From: a bacterium
GTDB lineage: Bacteria; Cyanobacteriota; Vampirovibrionia; Gastranaerophilales; Gastranaerophilaceae
Assembly: GCA_017629215.1 (NCBI GenBank)
Contig: JAGBXP010000003.1
Span: 1 to 42,450, forward strand
Reading direction: 5' to 3'
DNA length: 42,450 nucleotides
Each line of letters starts with the position of its first letter. The first letter of the stretch is position 1. A model generated the notes under the pieces. The model made no database searches and was not told where the DNA came from. It saw only the letters and a list, made by a program, of their open reading frames with translations. Positions 8,139 to 18,150 of this stretch are shown here, in pieces. A program made the position numbers and the translations under genes.

Positions 8139-9737
8139 ATGTCAAGCTATGGTATAAAAAATACACCAATGAGAATATTTGGTGGAGTTGGGAGCAACGG
8201 ACAAGTCAAAAAATTACAAAATCCATTCGTTAATTCACCAACACAATATTTTCTTGGATTGGATGCTTATGGTGGTCTTGGCGTAGGGAAACTAGATTTA
8301 TACGCAAGTGGTAGTTTCCAAATAACACCTAATTCAACAAAAAATCAATCAGAAGATTTAACACCACATCACGCACAAACAAAATCTGTATCTGCCGGAT
8401 TAGGTTTACGTTTGAATCTTCCAGAGGGCTATGCTATTAACGTAAAAGGTAATATTGAAAAAGCTTTTTTAGAAAATGACCTTTGGGGTTACGCTTGTGG
8501 AGCTTGTGACAGAGAAAATTGTGATTATAAGCCAGGATATCACTATATCAAAAACATACCTCTAGCAAATACTGAATCTATATCAATTAATTTTGATGTA
8601 GAAAAAGAAATCAATAACAAGCACACTTTTAAACTAGGAGCTGGATACACAAAAGAAACACATAAATATGAATACCAAAACATAGAAAAGCCTTCTATTG
8701 AAGATGAAAAAATTCCTATAAGCTTTGGCTATAAATATAATCCAAATAAAAATACTCAATTCTTCATAAATCTAACCTCTAATATAGATTTTAGTAAGCA
8801 GAATGGAGGAATAAAACCAGAATTCACAGCTGGTGTTATTCTCTATGGCGAACATAAAAAGAAAATAAAGCTACGTAAGCTAGCTAAAAGTACCTCAAAC
8901 CTTCACTATGAAGTAGGACTTAAAGGAACCACCATGCAAGATGGCGACAAATCATTACAGATATATAGTCCAACTACATCAATTATTGGCGAAGTAAAAA
9001 AAGGTGTTTTTTTCGCTAATGCAGGTTTTGACATATTAGGATATGCTTCTAAAGGCTATATGGCATCAAATGGCAAAAAAACCCCTGATAGTATTAAAGG
9101 TTCTGGGAATTCTACCAAGGAAGCAATGTACTTTGCAAAACCATTAAATGCTGAAGTTAATGGAGGCTGTGAATTTAATCTAAATAAAAATCTAACACTA
9201 AGAGCAACTGTTGGACAAAGTACATTTGGAGATTTTATGCCACGTAAATCTGACTCATCAACAGCTATTATGGAAAAGAATAAAGATAGTAAAATTAATG
9301 CACCTTTTCCGCCTATTAATGAGAATAGCGATATCGTATCTAACAATATTACATCATCAACAATGATCTCAGGAAGAAAAAATTCTGCAATGGTAGAATT
9401 AGAATTTAAACGAGAAGGATCATCTGGTATCACAAGAAATAGACGCACTGGTAAAATAAAATCTAAATTAAATGATTTTAATGCAACAATATATGGTGGT
9501 CTCGATTATACAACTATATGCAAAGCTACTACTGATTCAAATGGCGAAAGCAATTTAAAAGAACAAAATTATACAAGCGTACCCGTTGGATTTAAGGCAA
9601 GTTATAACCTCGGAAAAATGAGCGTTGGAATACACGATTATGATATAGATGTTTTTAGTGATATTTCTGTAGATGCTAAAAATATTAAAAATACACCAAA
9701 CTTTGGGTTAGGATTAATAATTCGTCCTATTCGGTAA
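8139..9737 (+). CDS. Beta-rich, possibly barrel-forming protein, unknown function
   Basis: This 532-residue protein is rich in alternating polar/hydrophobic stretches with Gly and aromatic residues, such as KLDLYASGSFQI, SVSAGLGLRLNLP, TFKLGAGYT, PISFGYKYN, and a last strand FGLGLIIRPIR. That is the look of an outer-membrane beta-barrel with long loops. There is no signal peptide: the N-terminus is polar and glycine-rich. A cysteine cluster, Cys120-x2-Cys123-x4-Cys128, sits in one loop. The start has an AAGGAGAG ribosome binding site 5 bases upstream. The gene stands alone. Without an export signal, outer-membrane location is uncertain; a cytoplasmic or phage-like beta protein is the alternative. 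Confidence 0.65.
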   Translation: MSSYGIKNTPMRIFGGVGSNGQVKKLQNPFVNSPTQYFLGLDAYGGLGVGKLDLYASGSFQITPNSTKNQSEDLTPHHAQTKSVSAGLGLRLNLPEGYAINVKGNIEKAFLENDLWGYACGACDRENCDYKPGYHYIKNIPLANTESISINFDVEKEINNKHTFKLGAGYTKETHKYEYQNIEKPSIEDEKIPISFGYKYNPNKNTQFFINLTSNIDFSKQNGGIKPEFTAGVILYGEHKKKIKLRKLAKSTSNLHYEVGLKGTTMQDGDKSLQIYSPTTSIIGEVKKGVFFANAGFDILGYASKGYMASNGKKTPDSIKGSGNSTKEAMYFAKPLNAEVNGGCEFNLNKNLTLRATVGQSTFGDFMPRKSDSSTAIMEKNKDSKINAPFPPINENSDIVSNNITSSTMISGRKNSAMVELEFKREGSSGITRNRRTGKIKSKLNDFNATIYGGLDYTTICKATTDSNGESNLKEQNYTSVPVGFKASYNLGKMSVGIHDYDIDVFSDISVDAKNIKNTPNFGLGLIIRPIR

Positions 9738-9747
9738 TTAATACCAA

Positions 9748-9770
9748 TTTATAAAATATCATTTTATAAA
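9748..9770. terminator. Shared hairpin between convergent genes
   Basis: A perfect 10-base-pair AT stem (9748-9757 with 9761-9770) with a 3-base loop lies between the 532-residue gene and cca, overlapping the cca stop codon. It is weak because it has almost no G-C pairs, but its position suits a bidirectional terminator. Confidence 0.4.
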
Positions 9771-10843
9771 CCAAATCTTCTTTTTAGCATAGATATTTCA
9801 TCATCTTTGGTTAAACTAGAATTTTCAAGCTTGCATGCTAATAAATAATCAAAAATTTCTTTATATATAGGACCTTGTTTAATACCTAATTTTAATAAAT
9901 CATCACCCTTAGTCGCTATCTCCACTTTTGCCAAATTAGTTAGATAATTGATTGCTACTTCATAATTAACCGAAATAGCATATAACAATATTGACTCTAA
10001 TGGTACTTTATTAAAAAGATTATACGTACTAATATTATCCTCTGGCATACTTGATTTAATTCTTTCAAAATTTACTATTATTTCTTTTTCTTCATAAGTT
10101 AGTTCAAATCTAGACAAATCAAACAAGCCAAGATAAACCATATATGGATATTTTGAACCAAATTGCACATTCAATTCCCCAATATTATGTTCAACTCGTG
10201 GTATTAATTGATTTTCTCCTAACAATCTATAAATACCTTGATTTATAAATTTATCAAACGCTTTATCATTATTTAGACTGAAAGTTTCTTTAAGCTCTTT
10301 TTTTAAACGATGATAGCTAATATCATAATTTATATTACTTAAATATAAATCCTGTAACTTTTTAGTCGAATTATCTAATTCAAACCCAAATCTAACCGAA
10401 AATTTTAATCCTCGCACTATTCTGCTAGGATCATCTATAAAGCTTAAATCATGCAAAACTCTAAGCTTTTTATTCTTAATATCTTCTAATCCATTAAAAT
10501 AATCAATTATTTCTCCTGTTACAGTATTTTTTGCTAAAGCATTAATCGTAAAATCTCTACGCTTTAAATCTTCAAACAAAGTACATCCTAAAGTTTTTAC
10601 CACTGGCAAATGCCCTGATTTTGGATAAATCTCTATTCTTGTTGAAGCTATATCAACTTCTTGCCCATCTAAAACAACCCTTACAGTTCCAAAATCAGGG
10701 TTTGTCCTTATAATTTGCATGTTCTTTGCAAATTCAATAGCATTACCCTCATAACAATAATCAATATCAACAGACTGAAGTCCAAGGATTTCATCCCTAA
10801 CGAAGCCACCAACATAATATAGTTTTTCATTATTTATCTGCAC
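9764..10843 (-). CDS. cca: tRNA nucleotidyltransferase (CCA-adding, class II)
   Basis: This enzyme adds or repairs the CCA end of tRNAs from CTP and ATP. The tRNA-Arg in this window does not encode CCA, so the organism needs such an activity. The 359-residue protein has the family motifs in order: GGFVRD (12-17), catalytic DID (26-28), the RRDFTINAL block (95-103), and DPSRIVRGLKF (138-148). The C-terminal helical part is degenerate, as usual. An A-adding enzyme or poly(A) polymerase of the same family cannot be excluded. The gene overlaps the upstream TerC-family gene by 14 bases and is last in a four-gene leftward operon. Confidence 0.88.
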   Translation of the reverse strand: MQINNEKLYYVGGFVRDEILGLQSVDIDYCYEGNAIEFAKNMQIIRTNPDFGTVRVVLDGQEVDIASTRIEIYPKSGHLPVVKTLGCTLFEDLKRRDFTINALAKNTVTGEIIDYFNGLEDIKNKKLRVLHDLSFIDDPSRIVRGLKFSVRFGFELDNSTKKLQDLYLSNINYDISYHRLKKELKETFSLNNDKAFDKFINQGIYRLLGENQLIPRVEHNIGELNVQFGSKYPYMVYLGLFDLSRFELTYEEKEIIVNFERIKSSMPEDNISTYNLFNKVPLESILLYAISVNYEVAINYLTNLAKVEIATKGDDLLKLGIKQGPIYKEIFDYLLACKLENSSLTKDDEISMLKRRFGL

Positions 10844-11876
10844 TACAATTACCCTTATTATGTAACAATGAAGATATTAATGCGCTTATAATGAATGCTA
10901 GACCTAACAGCCCTGTAACTACCTCAGGAACATGATGGAATGTTGATACAAACATTAGAACTGCTAAAACACCAATTGCCCAATGTGCGCCGTGCTCTAA
11001 ATATAAAAATTGTTTTAAAGTTTTTTTCTCTACAAGCATTATGGTTAAAGAACGAACGAACATCGCTCCTATAAATAATCCAATAGTAATAATTAAAATA
11101 TCTTTACTTAATGCAAACGCACCTAAGACACCATCTAATGAAAAAGAAGCATCAATTAATTCAAGATACAAAAAGCCGACTAAACCAGAGCATTTAACCG
11201 CATCAGCACATAACTTTGCACGTTCCTCTTGCCTTCTCTCAAGCCATTCAGCCAAGCCATCAATTAACAAATATGTAATAATACCTGCAACACCTGATGT
11301 TAATACATTTACTTGATTAGCTGGATCAATTTTATATGATAATAATCCCAAAACTGCTAAGGTAATCATTGTACAGATACCACGCACACAAGATAAGCAT
11401 TGAATTTTACGTTCAACAAAAGGAAGCCAATGCACTTCCTTCTTTGCTTCTGTAAAATAATCTAAAAACAACATTAACAAAAATGCACCACCAAAAGTAA
11501 CAATCGGTGCATGAGTAAGTTCTAAATAATGAGCATATTTATCAACATTATTAAGAGCCATATCAAGAACAGATAACATATTCAAGTTGGCAAATATCGC
11601 AACAACAGCTATTGGAAATACAAATCTCATCCCAAATACAGCTATCAAAATTCCCCAAGTAATAAATCTATGACGCCATTTTTCAGACATCTTTTCTAGC
11701 TTCATTGCATTTACTACAGCATTGTCAAAAGACAAACTAATTTCTAATACAGCCAGAACTGCTGCAATAAACATACATGTCAAGCCTGACCCTTTATGTA
11801 CATGCTCTCCCCAAAAAAATGCACTAGCTAAACCTAATATCGTTACTAAATATGAACTAAAAAAGTATTTTAACAT
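10830..11876 (-). CDS. TerC/DUF475 family integral membrane protein
   Basis: The 348-residue protein carries the TerC-like signature EISLSFDNAVVNAMKL (about 45-60) and a second acidic membrane motif ELIDASFSLDGVLGAFALSKD (about 239-259). Both are typical of DUF475 proteins related to TerC/Alx manganese exporters. About eight to nine membrane helices are visible. The two conserved Asp-containing motifs are the likely ion pathway. It follows manC by 12 bases and overlaps cca, so the operon mixes envelope, metal and tRNA functions with no obvious single theme. Manganese or other metal export is known for relatives; the substrate here is inferred. Confidence 0.82.
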   Translation of the reverse strand: MLKYFFSSYLVTILGLASAFFWGEHVHKGSGLTCMFIAAVLAVLEISLSFDNAVVNAMKLEKMSEKWRHRFITWGILIAVFGMRFVFPIAVVAIFANLNMLSVLDMALNNVDKYAHYLELTHAPIVTFGGAFLLMLFLDYFTEAKKEVHWLPFVERKIQCLSCVRGICTMITLAVLGLLSYKIDPANQVNVLTSGVAGIITYLLIDGLAEWLERRQEERAKLCADAVKCSGLVGFLYLELIDASFSLDGVLGAFALSKDILIITIGLFIGAMFVRSLTIMLVEKKTLKQFLYLEHGAHWAIGVLAVLMFVSTFHHVPEVVTGLLGLAFIISALISSLLHNKGNCSADK

Positions 11877-11888
11877 TTATCGCTCCTT

Positions 11889-13283
11889 CTATGATACTCG
11901 TCCGTACATATCCTCATATCTAATGATATCTTCTTCGATTAAAATATCACCCTTTTGCACTTCTATTATTTTAAGAACTTCATTATAAGGATTTTGAAGA
12001 GAATGAATTTCCTTAACAGCTATGTCCACACTATGTCCAGGACTCAAGAAATGTTCTTTCCCTTCGAGTACAACCTTTGCATGTCCTTCTAACACAACCC
12101 AATGTTCACTTCTATGGTTATGAGATTGAACAGACAATTTCTGACCAGGATTAACCTGTATCATTTTTGTTAAAAATCCCTTACCTTCACCTAAGACTGT
12201 ATAATACCCCCAAGGTCTGTACACTGTCTTATGAACTTTGTACGTTTCATCATTTTGAGTCTTTAGAGTATCATATATTTTCTTAACTTCCTGAGCCTTA
12301 TCTTTACGACAAGCTAAAATTGCATCTTCCGTTTCAACAACAATAACATCCTCTAGACCAATTGTTGCTACTAACTTTGAAGAAGAATAAACAAAAGAAT
12401 TTTTTGAGCCTTCATCAATAACATGTCCAATCTTTACATTACCGTTTTCATCCTTTTTACTAACATCATATATAGACTTCCAGCTTCCCAAATCATTCCA
12501 ATCGCTCTTTAATTCAACCAAAGCTATCTTATCTGATTTCTCCATAATTGCGTAATCAATTGATATATTTGGCATTTTATCAAACTCTGTATAAGGTATC
12601 TCAGTATTATTTTCAAAATCAAAATTATTTAATAAATTATAAATCTCTGGTGCATATTTTTTAGCCTCATCTAAAATTGTTGAAGCTTTAAACATAAATA
12701 TACCACTATTCCAATAATAATTACCTTTATTAATATATTCTTGTGCCATTTCTTCATCTGGCTTTTCTACAAACTGATTAACAGTGTATACTCCGTCAAT
12801 TAGTTCCTTTGCTACATTCACATAGCCATAACCAATTTCTGGATAAGTAGGTTTTATCCCAAAAGTTACTATATATCCTTTTTCTGCAAGCTTCTCACCC
12901 TCTTTTACAGATAACGCAAAAGATTTTACATCATTAATTATATGATCAGATGGTACAGCTAAAATGATTGGATCACTCTTAGTTGTATCAATAACAAATT
13001 TACTCGATAGAATTATCGCTGGAGCTGTATTTTTAGCTATAGGTTCTGATAAAATTTTTGGAGATTCTGCCAACGATGAAAGCTGAAAACGAACATTAGG
13101 GGAATGTTTTATACCCGTAATACTTATAATATTTTCTGCTGGCATACATTCTAGCAATCTACTGAAGGTTGCTTGGAGCAAGCTATCATTATTCTGAATA
13201 TTAAATAATTGTTTCGGATAAAGTTCCCTTGATAAAGGCCAAAGTCTACTTCCTGAACCACCAGCTAATATTAAACCATACAT
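11889..13283 (-). CDS. manC: Mannose-1-phosphate guanylyltransferase (bifunctional type)
   Basis: The enzyme makes GDP-mannose from mannose 1-phosphate and GTP, feeding surface polysaccharide synthesis. The 464-residue protein starts with the nucleotidyltransferase loop LAGGSGSRLWP (6-16), with PKQL shortly after and VEKPDEE near 172-178. The C-terminal part (about 360-450) is a cupin: QSHNHRSEHWVVLEG is the metal-binding strand pair typical of mannose-6-phosphate isomerase II domains. It may therefore also convert fructose 6-phosphate to mannose 6-phosphate. It lies 11 bases downstream of the MsbA-like exporter gene in the same operon. Confidence 0.9.
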   Translation of the reverse strand: MYGLILAGGSGSRLWPLSRELYPKQLFNIQNNDSLLQATFSRLLECMPAENIISITGIKHSPNVRFQLSSLAESPKILSEPIAKNTAPAIILSSKFVIDTTKSDPIILAVPSDHIINDVKSFALSVKEGEKLAEKGYIVTFGIKPTYPEIGYGYVNVAKELIDGVYTVNQFVEKPDEEMAQEYINKGNYYWNSGIFMFKASTILDEAKKYAPEIYNLLNNFDFENNTEIPYTEFDKMPNISIDYAIMEKSDKIALVELKSDWNDLGSWKSIYDVSKKDENGNVKIGHVIDEGSKNSFVYSSSKLVATIGLEDVIVVETEDAILACRKDKAQEVKKIYDTLKTQNDETYKVHKTVYRPWGYYTVLGEGKGFLTKMIQVNPGQKLSVQSHNHRSEHWVVLEGHAKVVLEGKEHFLSPGHSVDIAVKEIHSLQNPYNEVLKIIEVQKGDILIEEDIIRYEDMYGRVS

Positions 13284-13294
13284 AAGTTTTCTCC

Positions 13295-15127
13295 TTAATC
13301 TATAGATACAGTTCCAAACTGCATCTCATATAAATGTCTATATCTTCCATCTTCCTTATTAATAAGTTCATCGTGTGTTCCTAATTCAATCAGCTCACCA
13401 TCATTCAATACAGCTATCCTATTAGCATTATGAATTGTTGACAATCTATGAGCTATTACAAAAACTGTTCTATTTGCCATCAAATTATCCAAAGCTTTTT
13501 GCACAATTGCTTCCGATTCATTATCAAGAGCAGATGTTGCTTCATCTAAAATAACAATAGGAGAGTTTTTAATAATCGCTCTTGCAATTGCTACACGTTG
13601 TCTCTGACCCCCTGATAACGAAGCCCCTCTTTCACCTACAACTGTATCCATACCGTCAGGTAACGTAGACAAAAACTCATCTAAATGTGCTAAGGTTATT
13701 GCTTTTTGAATTTCAGACTCTGACGCATTCGGTTTACCCATTAATATATTTTCTTTAATTGTTCCTGAAAATAAATAATTATCCTGAAAAACAAAAGAAA
13801 TATTATCTCTAAGACTAACTATGTCATAATCCCTAATATCTACACCATTTATGCTAATTGAACCTGAAATCACATCATAAAAACGAGGTATCAAATTTAC
13901 AACAGTAGATTTTCCACCACCAGAATTCCCAACTAAAGCTATTGTCTCATTTGGATTTACAGATAAGCTAAAATTCTTTAATACTGGATTATTTTTTTCA
14001 TATTCAAACCAAACATTTCTAAATTCAATTTTACCTATAGTTGTTAAAGTCTTAGCATTATCAACATTCTTAATTTCTGGCATTAAATCAAATAGCTCAA
14101 AAACACGAGCCATCGCTACAAAAGTAGTTTGCAAACTTGTAAGAGTATTACCTAAAGATTTTGTAGGCTTATATAAAAGTAATAAAGCTGTAACAAATGA
14201 TGCAAAACTTCCTGCACTCATTTCTCCAGAAAGAATAAGACTATTTCCATAATTCATTACAATAGCAATCCCAATAGAACAAATGAAATACATTATCGGA
14301 GACATCCAGCCTACTCGCTTTGTTAATGACATTGTAAGGCTAAATTGCTTTTGAACTTGATTTTCAAATTTTAAATTTTGGCTTTCTTGCAAATTATAAG
14401 CTGTAACAATTTTATTACCTGAAAAAGTCTCATTTACGTTGGTTGTCATATCCCCACCAACAACCATTGTCGCATTTGATACTGATTTTATTTTTTTACG
14501 AATAAAAGTAACTGGTGTGATTGCAATTGCCATAACTCCAACTCCAATAATTGCAAGTTTCCAAGAGTTAACTAAAAGAACTACAACCAACGCTACTAAC
14601 TCAAATATTGATAAAATAAAAGATTTCAAAGTCTCTATCAATCGTTTAGTTGCTTGCTCAGGATCTGATAAATAACGATTTAATACCAAGCCTGATGTAT
14701 TCAAATCATAAAACTTTGTATCCATAGCTGTTAAGCGTTTAAACAAATCAATTTTTAATATATTTGACATCTTATTACCAGTCCATTCTGATAAATAATT
14801 ACAAGTATATTTCAATAATCCTTGAATTAAAGCAAAAACAACTATTGCATAAGGAATAAATTTTATACAAAATGCCTGTAAATATATTTTATGTCCCCAA
14901 AGCTCATAAACTTGTGTTTCATTTCCATTTACAACATAGTCCATATAAGGTCTAAGAGCAAAAGCTACTACTCCATCTAATAAGCCTAAAGGTACAGCTA
15001 ACGCAAATAACAACAAAGTTCGTGGTAATACACTTTTAATATACGGCCACATCCTATTTAAAAGAAAACCATAGCTAAATGCGTATTTTGTATTTGTATC
15101 CTTTAGTTTAAAAACTGAATTTCCCAT
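13295..15127 (-). CDS. MsbA-like ABC exporter (fused permease-ATPase)
   Basis: Six membrane helices in the first 330 residues are followed by a complete ATPase domain: Walker A GNSGGGKST (400-408), Q-loop FQDNY (447-451), signature LSGGQRQR (504-511), Walker B IVILDEATSALD (524-535) and H-loop His560. At 610 residues it fits a half-transporter that works as a homodimer, like the lipid flippase MsbA or related exporters. A lipid A-core or glycolipid substrate is plausible from the neighbouring manC, but specificity cannot be read. The start has a GAGGAG ribosome binding site. It is the first gene of the operon and is divergent from mlaE. Confidence 0.88.
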   Translation of the reverse strand: MGNSVFKLKDTNTKYAFSYGFLLNRMWPYIKSVLPRTLLLFALAVPLGLLDGVVAFALRPYMDYVVNGNETQVYELWGHKIYLQAFCIKFIPYAIVVFALIQGLLKYTCNYLSEWTGNKMSNILKIDLFKRLTAMDTKFYDLNTSGLVLNRYLSDPEQATKRLIETLKSFILSIFELVALVVVLLVNSWKLAIIGVGVMAIAITPVTFIRKKIKSVSNATMVVGGDMTTNVNETFSGNKIVTAYNLQESQNLKFENQVQKQFSLTMSLTKRVGWMSPIMYFICSIGIAIVMNYGNSLILSGEMSAGSFASFVTALLLLYKPTKSLGNTLTSLQTTFVAMARVFELFDLMPEIKNVDNAKTLTTIGKIEFRNVWFEYEKNNPVLKNFSLSVNPNETIALVGNSGGGKSTVVNLIPRFYDVISGSISINGVDIRDYDIVSLRDNISFVFQDNYLFSGTIKENILMGKPNASESEIQKAITLAHLDEFLSTLPDGMDTVVGERGASLSGGQRQRVAIARAIIKNSPIVILDEATSALDNESEAIVQKALDNLMANRTVFVIAHRLSTIHNANRIAVLNDGELIELGTHDELINKEDGRYRHLYEMQFGTVSID

Positions 15128-15219
15128 TAAACTCCTCTTAATATTTGACTCGTTGACAATATCAATCTTAGTCTATCACAAAAACAAATATAATTCTTCC
15201 AATTATTAACAATTTTTGA

Positions 15220-15225
15220 TACAAT
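15220..15225 (+). promoter_or_regulatory. -10 element of the mla operon
   Basis: TACAAT sits in the same GATACAATTAA context as the riboswitch promoter at 3259-3269. It lies 16 bases before the mlaE start, so the leader would be very short. The -35 is poor. Confidence 0.35.
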
Positions 15226-15241
15226 TAACAAGGAAATAGAA

Positions 15242-16042
15242 ATGAAAATATATTACCAAAATACATATACATATAAATTCTTAAAACTTATTGCGCACCA
15301 AGTAAAAGACTTCTTATCAACTCTTGGTGATATTATTATATACGGACTTGAGTTTCTTAAAGGATTAAAACATTTTAATACAACACCCAAAGATATTATA
15401 GAACAATGTTCAAGGTTTGCTGTATCATCACTTCCAATTACACTTACTATTGTTTGTATGACTTCGATAATAATATCAATGCAAGTAGCTGAAGAGATGG
15501 TAAAACATGGTGGTGGGAATTTTATTGGTATGCTTATGGCTATTTTAACAGTCAGAGAAGAAGGTGCTATTATGTCAGGATTTGCAATTATATCAATGAT
15601 AGGATCTTCTCTTGCTTCTGAAATAGCAACAATGAAAGTTACAGAACAGATAGATGCAATCAGTGTATTAAAAGTCAATCCTGTTCACTATTTATTCACT
15701 CCTAGAATTATTGCAGGCACTATAATGATGCCTTTTGTTGTTATACTTGCTTCAACTCTTGGTATTATAGGTGGTGCTATTGCAGCTAATATCACATCAG
15801 AGCTACCTTACAAAGCATACTTTGATTCTGTATGGTTTGGATTAAGTCTTAAAGATTTATATGTATGTATACTAAAATCTATAAGCTTCGGCTTTGCAAT
15901 AACATTAATCAGTTGTTGTTGTGGCTTGATTGCAAAAGACGGTGCAAAAGGCGTTGGGATTGCAACAACAAAAGCTGTAGTTTGGTCCTTTGTATCAATT
16001 GTAATAATAGATTTAATATTTGCTACTGCATTTTTCTATTAA
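15242..16042 (+). CDS. mlaE: MlaE-type lipid transport permease
   Basis: MlaE family permeases form the inner-membrane core of MCE transporters that move phospholipids between inner and outer membranes. The 266-residue protein has about five helices and the family core: ISMQVAEEM (about 79-87), LTVREEGAIMSG (102-113) and MKVTEQIDAISVLKVNP (130-146). An AAGGAA ribosome binding site lies just upstream. It heads the mlaE-mlaF-mlaD-thiL-ispD operon. The usual periplasmic MlaC and outer-membrane MlaA partners are not in the window. Confidence 0.92.
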   Translation: MKIYYQNTYTYKFLKLIAHQVKDFLSTLGDIIIYGLEFLKGLKHFNTTPKDIIEQCSRFAVSSLPITLTIVCMTSIIISMQVAEEMVKHGGGNFIGMLMAILTVREEGAIMSGFAIISMIGSSLASEIATMKVTEQIDAISVLKVNPVHYLFTPRIIAGTIMMPFVVILASTLGIIGGAIAANITSELPYKAYFDSVWFGLSLKDLYVCILKSISFGFAITLISCCCGLIAKDGAKGVGIATTKAVVWSFVSIVIIDLIFATAFFY

Positions 16043-16057
16043 TGTTTAGAGGTAAAA

Positions 16058-16774
16058 ATGGGAATAGAAGTAAAAAATTTAAAAAAATCTTTTGATAATA
16101 AAACTATTATAGATGACATTTCTTTTAAAGTTGATGACGGTAGGATTTTATCAATTGTCGGTTTTAGTGGTTCCGGTAAAAGTACTGTTCTAAAGCTTAT
16201 TAGTGGTTTACTAGAAAAAGATTCAGGAGAAATTATTACATCTGGTGGAGATGTCGCTATGGTTTTTCAATATTCAGCACTATTTGATTCACTAAATGTA
16301 TTTGATAATATTTCATTTGCACTTCAAGAACGTAAGGATTTACGAAATAAATATACACGTAAGGAATTAGAAAAAATTGTTGCTGAAAAATTAGAACTAG
16401 TTGGTCTTTCTGGTATTGAAGAGAAATTCCCTTCTGAGTTATCTGGAGGCATGCAAAAACGAGTTAGCTTTGCTCGTGCAATAGTAACTGAGCCCAAAAT
16501 TATTCTATATGATGAACCAACAGCTGGTTTAGACCCGATTTCATCAACATTAATTGAAGATTATATTGTAAGACTGAAAAATGAAACAAATGCAGCGTCT
16601 ATTGTAGTTACTCACCAAATGTCAACAATTAGGAGGACTTCTGATTCTGTATTGATGTTATATAATGGTAAAGTAGTATTTGAAGGAACACCTGATGAAT
16701 TATGCCTAGAGAATACTGATTACACAAAACAATTCGTTAATGCCACAATTGATGGCCCAATGAAAATGAACTAA
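16058..16774 (+). CDS. mlaF: MlaF-type ABC ATPase
   Basis: This 238-residue cytoplasmic ATPase powers the MCE transporter with MlaE. It has Walker A GFSGSGKST (35-43), signature LSGGMQKRVSFARA, the SGGMQKR form typical of MlaF, then Walker B IILYDEPTAGLDP and the switch His in VVTHQMS. Start 16058 follows a GAGGT site, 15 bases after mlaE. Confidence 0.93.
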   Translation: MGIEVKNLKKSFDNKTIIDDISFKVDDGRILSIVGFSGSGKSTVLKLISGLLEKDSGEIITSGGDVAMVFQYSALFDSLNVFDNISFALQERKDLRNKYTRKELEKIVAEKLELVGLSGIEEKFPSELSGGMQKRVSFARAIVTEPKIILYDEPTAGLDPISSTLIEDYIVRLKNETNAASIVVTHQMSTIRRTSDSVLMLYNGKVVFEGTPDELCLENTDYTKQFVNATIDGPMKMN

Positions 16775-16794
16775 TAAAACAAGAGGATATTAAA

Positions 16795-18147
16795 ATGAAG
16801 CTTTCACCATCATTTAAAGTCGGAGTTCTAACAATAATCGCCTTATCCATATTTATATTTACCATATTATGGGTAAAAGGACGTTCTTTTTCTTCAGCAG
16901 AAAGAATTGAAGTCAGATTTAAAGACGTAAATGGTATGCGTCCAGGCTCTGGAGTACAAATGATGGGACTTCGTGTTGGTCAGGTTGAAGAAATAACACC
17001 TGTTATCGAAAACGAATCTAGTTTCGTAAAAATGAAATTTGTTATAACTGAGCCAGGTATTACAATACCAAAAGCATCAATGCTTTCTATTCAACAATCA
17101 GGATTAATAGGTGAGCAGTTCTTAGAAATCACACCACCTAAAATAAAATCTGTATATATTCCTGTTAATAACCAACAAATACTATCTAATGACATCAAAG
17201 TTGAAATAAAGCTTGATGAAAAATATTACGATGTAGGCAAAGTGAAGAAGTCTCAGATTATGACTACTAAACTTGTTCCTGAATCTGTAAGGGATGTAAT
17301 AAGGACAAATTACGCATATAAGGTAGATTATTTTATAGACTTACCTGGTCTAATTGTGCCAGAATTTATGAGAGGACAATTAGTTACATCTAATGGAGAA
17401 AAAAAATTAAGAATTACTCCTTTAGATAATACGCCTCTACCTTATCCTAATCAGACATCACCTTATACAATTATTGAGCCTATGAGAATTTCGGACTTCC
17501 TAGACTTACAATACAAAGCTGCAGAGTCTTTAACTGAAACTGGTCGTGTCGTTAACGAAATATTTAATGATAATATGATTGCAGATTTAACAAAATCCGT
17601 TTCAAACTTTAAAGAATTAACAGCACAAGCAACAACAACTCTTGAAAAAGCTGAAAAACTTATAGAAACATCAAGAAACGATATCGATGCTATTGTTTGG
17701 ATGATGACTGATGCTACAAATAATTTCAACAGAATAGCTACAAATATTAACGGAATTGTATCTGATGAAAGATTTAAACCTACATTGTATGAAACAGCAG
17801 ATGCAATTTCAAACATTTCTAAAAAATTATCTCCAATAATCGGTGCTGTAAATGCTAAAGATTTTGCAGAGGACCTAAATAGCGTAATGCACAATCTTAA
17901 TGACTTAACAACAGCTGTTAATAAAATGGCAAAAGACGATTGCTTAAAAAAGAAGCTTTCAAATTCAGTTGACAATCTAAACACAACATTATGTGAAGTA
18001 TCAAAAGCACTAGAAACGGTAAACGGAAAAGGTGATAAGGAAAATCTTAAACAGATTATTGCTGATACTAGCAAAACAGTTGGAAACATGAAAAAATTCT
18101 CTGAAAAATTAAATAAAAGATTTTTACTATTTAGATTAATGTTTTAA
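16795..18147 (+). CDS. mlaD: MlaD-like MCE-domain protein with long C-terminal tail
   Basis: The 450-residue protein has one N-terminal membrane helix (about 8-26) and an MCE domain (about 38-120) containing FKDVNGMRPGSGVQMMGLRVG and SGLIGEQFLEI. MCE proteins form hexameric rings in the periplasm that carry lipids. Escherichia coli MlaD is about 180 residues; here some 270 more residues follow, largely helical with coiled-coil character. This is more like cyanobacterial and chloroplast TGD2-type MCE proteins or PqiB-like proteins, and the helical tail could extend the lipid tunnel. It lies 20 bases after mlaF. Confidence 0.88.
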   Translation: MKLSPSFKVGVLTIIALSIFIFTILWVKGRSFSSAERIEVRFKDVNGMRPGSGVQMMGLRVGQVEEITPVIENESSFVKMKFVITEPGITIPKASMLSIQQSGLIGEQFLEITPPKIKSVYIPVNNQQILSNDIKVEIKLDEKYYDVGKVKKSQIMTTKLVPESVRDVIRTNYAYKVDYFIDLPGLIVPEFMRGQLVTSNGEKKLRITPLDNTPLPYPNQTSPYTIIEPMRISDFLDLQYKAAESLTETGRVVNEIFNDNMIADLTKSVSNFKELTAQATTTLEKAEKLIETSRNDIDAIVWMMTDATNNFNRIATNINGIVSDERFKPTLYETADAISNISKKLSPIIGAVNAKDFAEDLNSVMHNLNDLTTAVNKMAKDDCLKKKLSNSVDNLNTTLCEVSKALETVNGKGDKENLKQIIADTSKTVGNMKKFSEKLNKRFLLFRLMF

Positions 18148-18150
18148 GCT

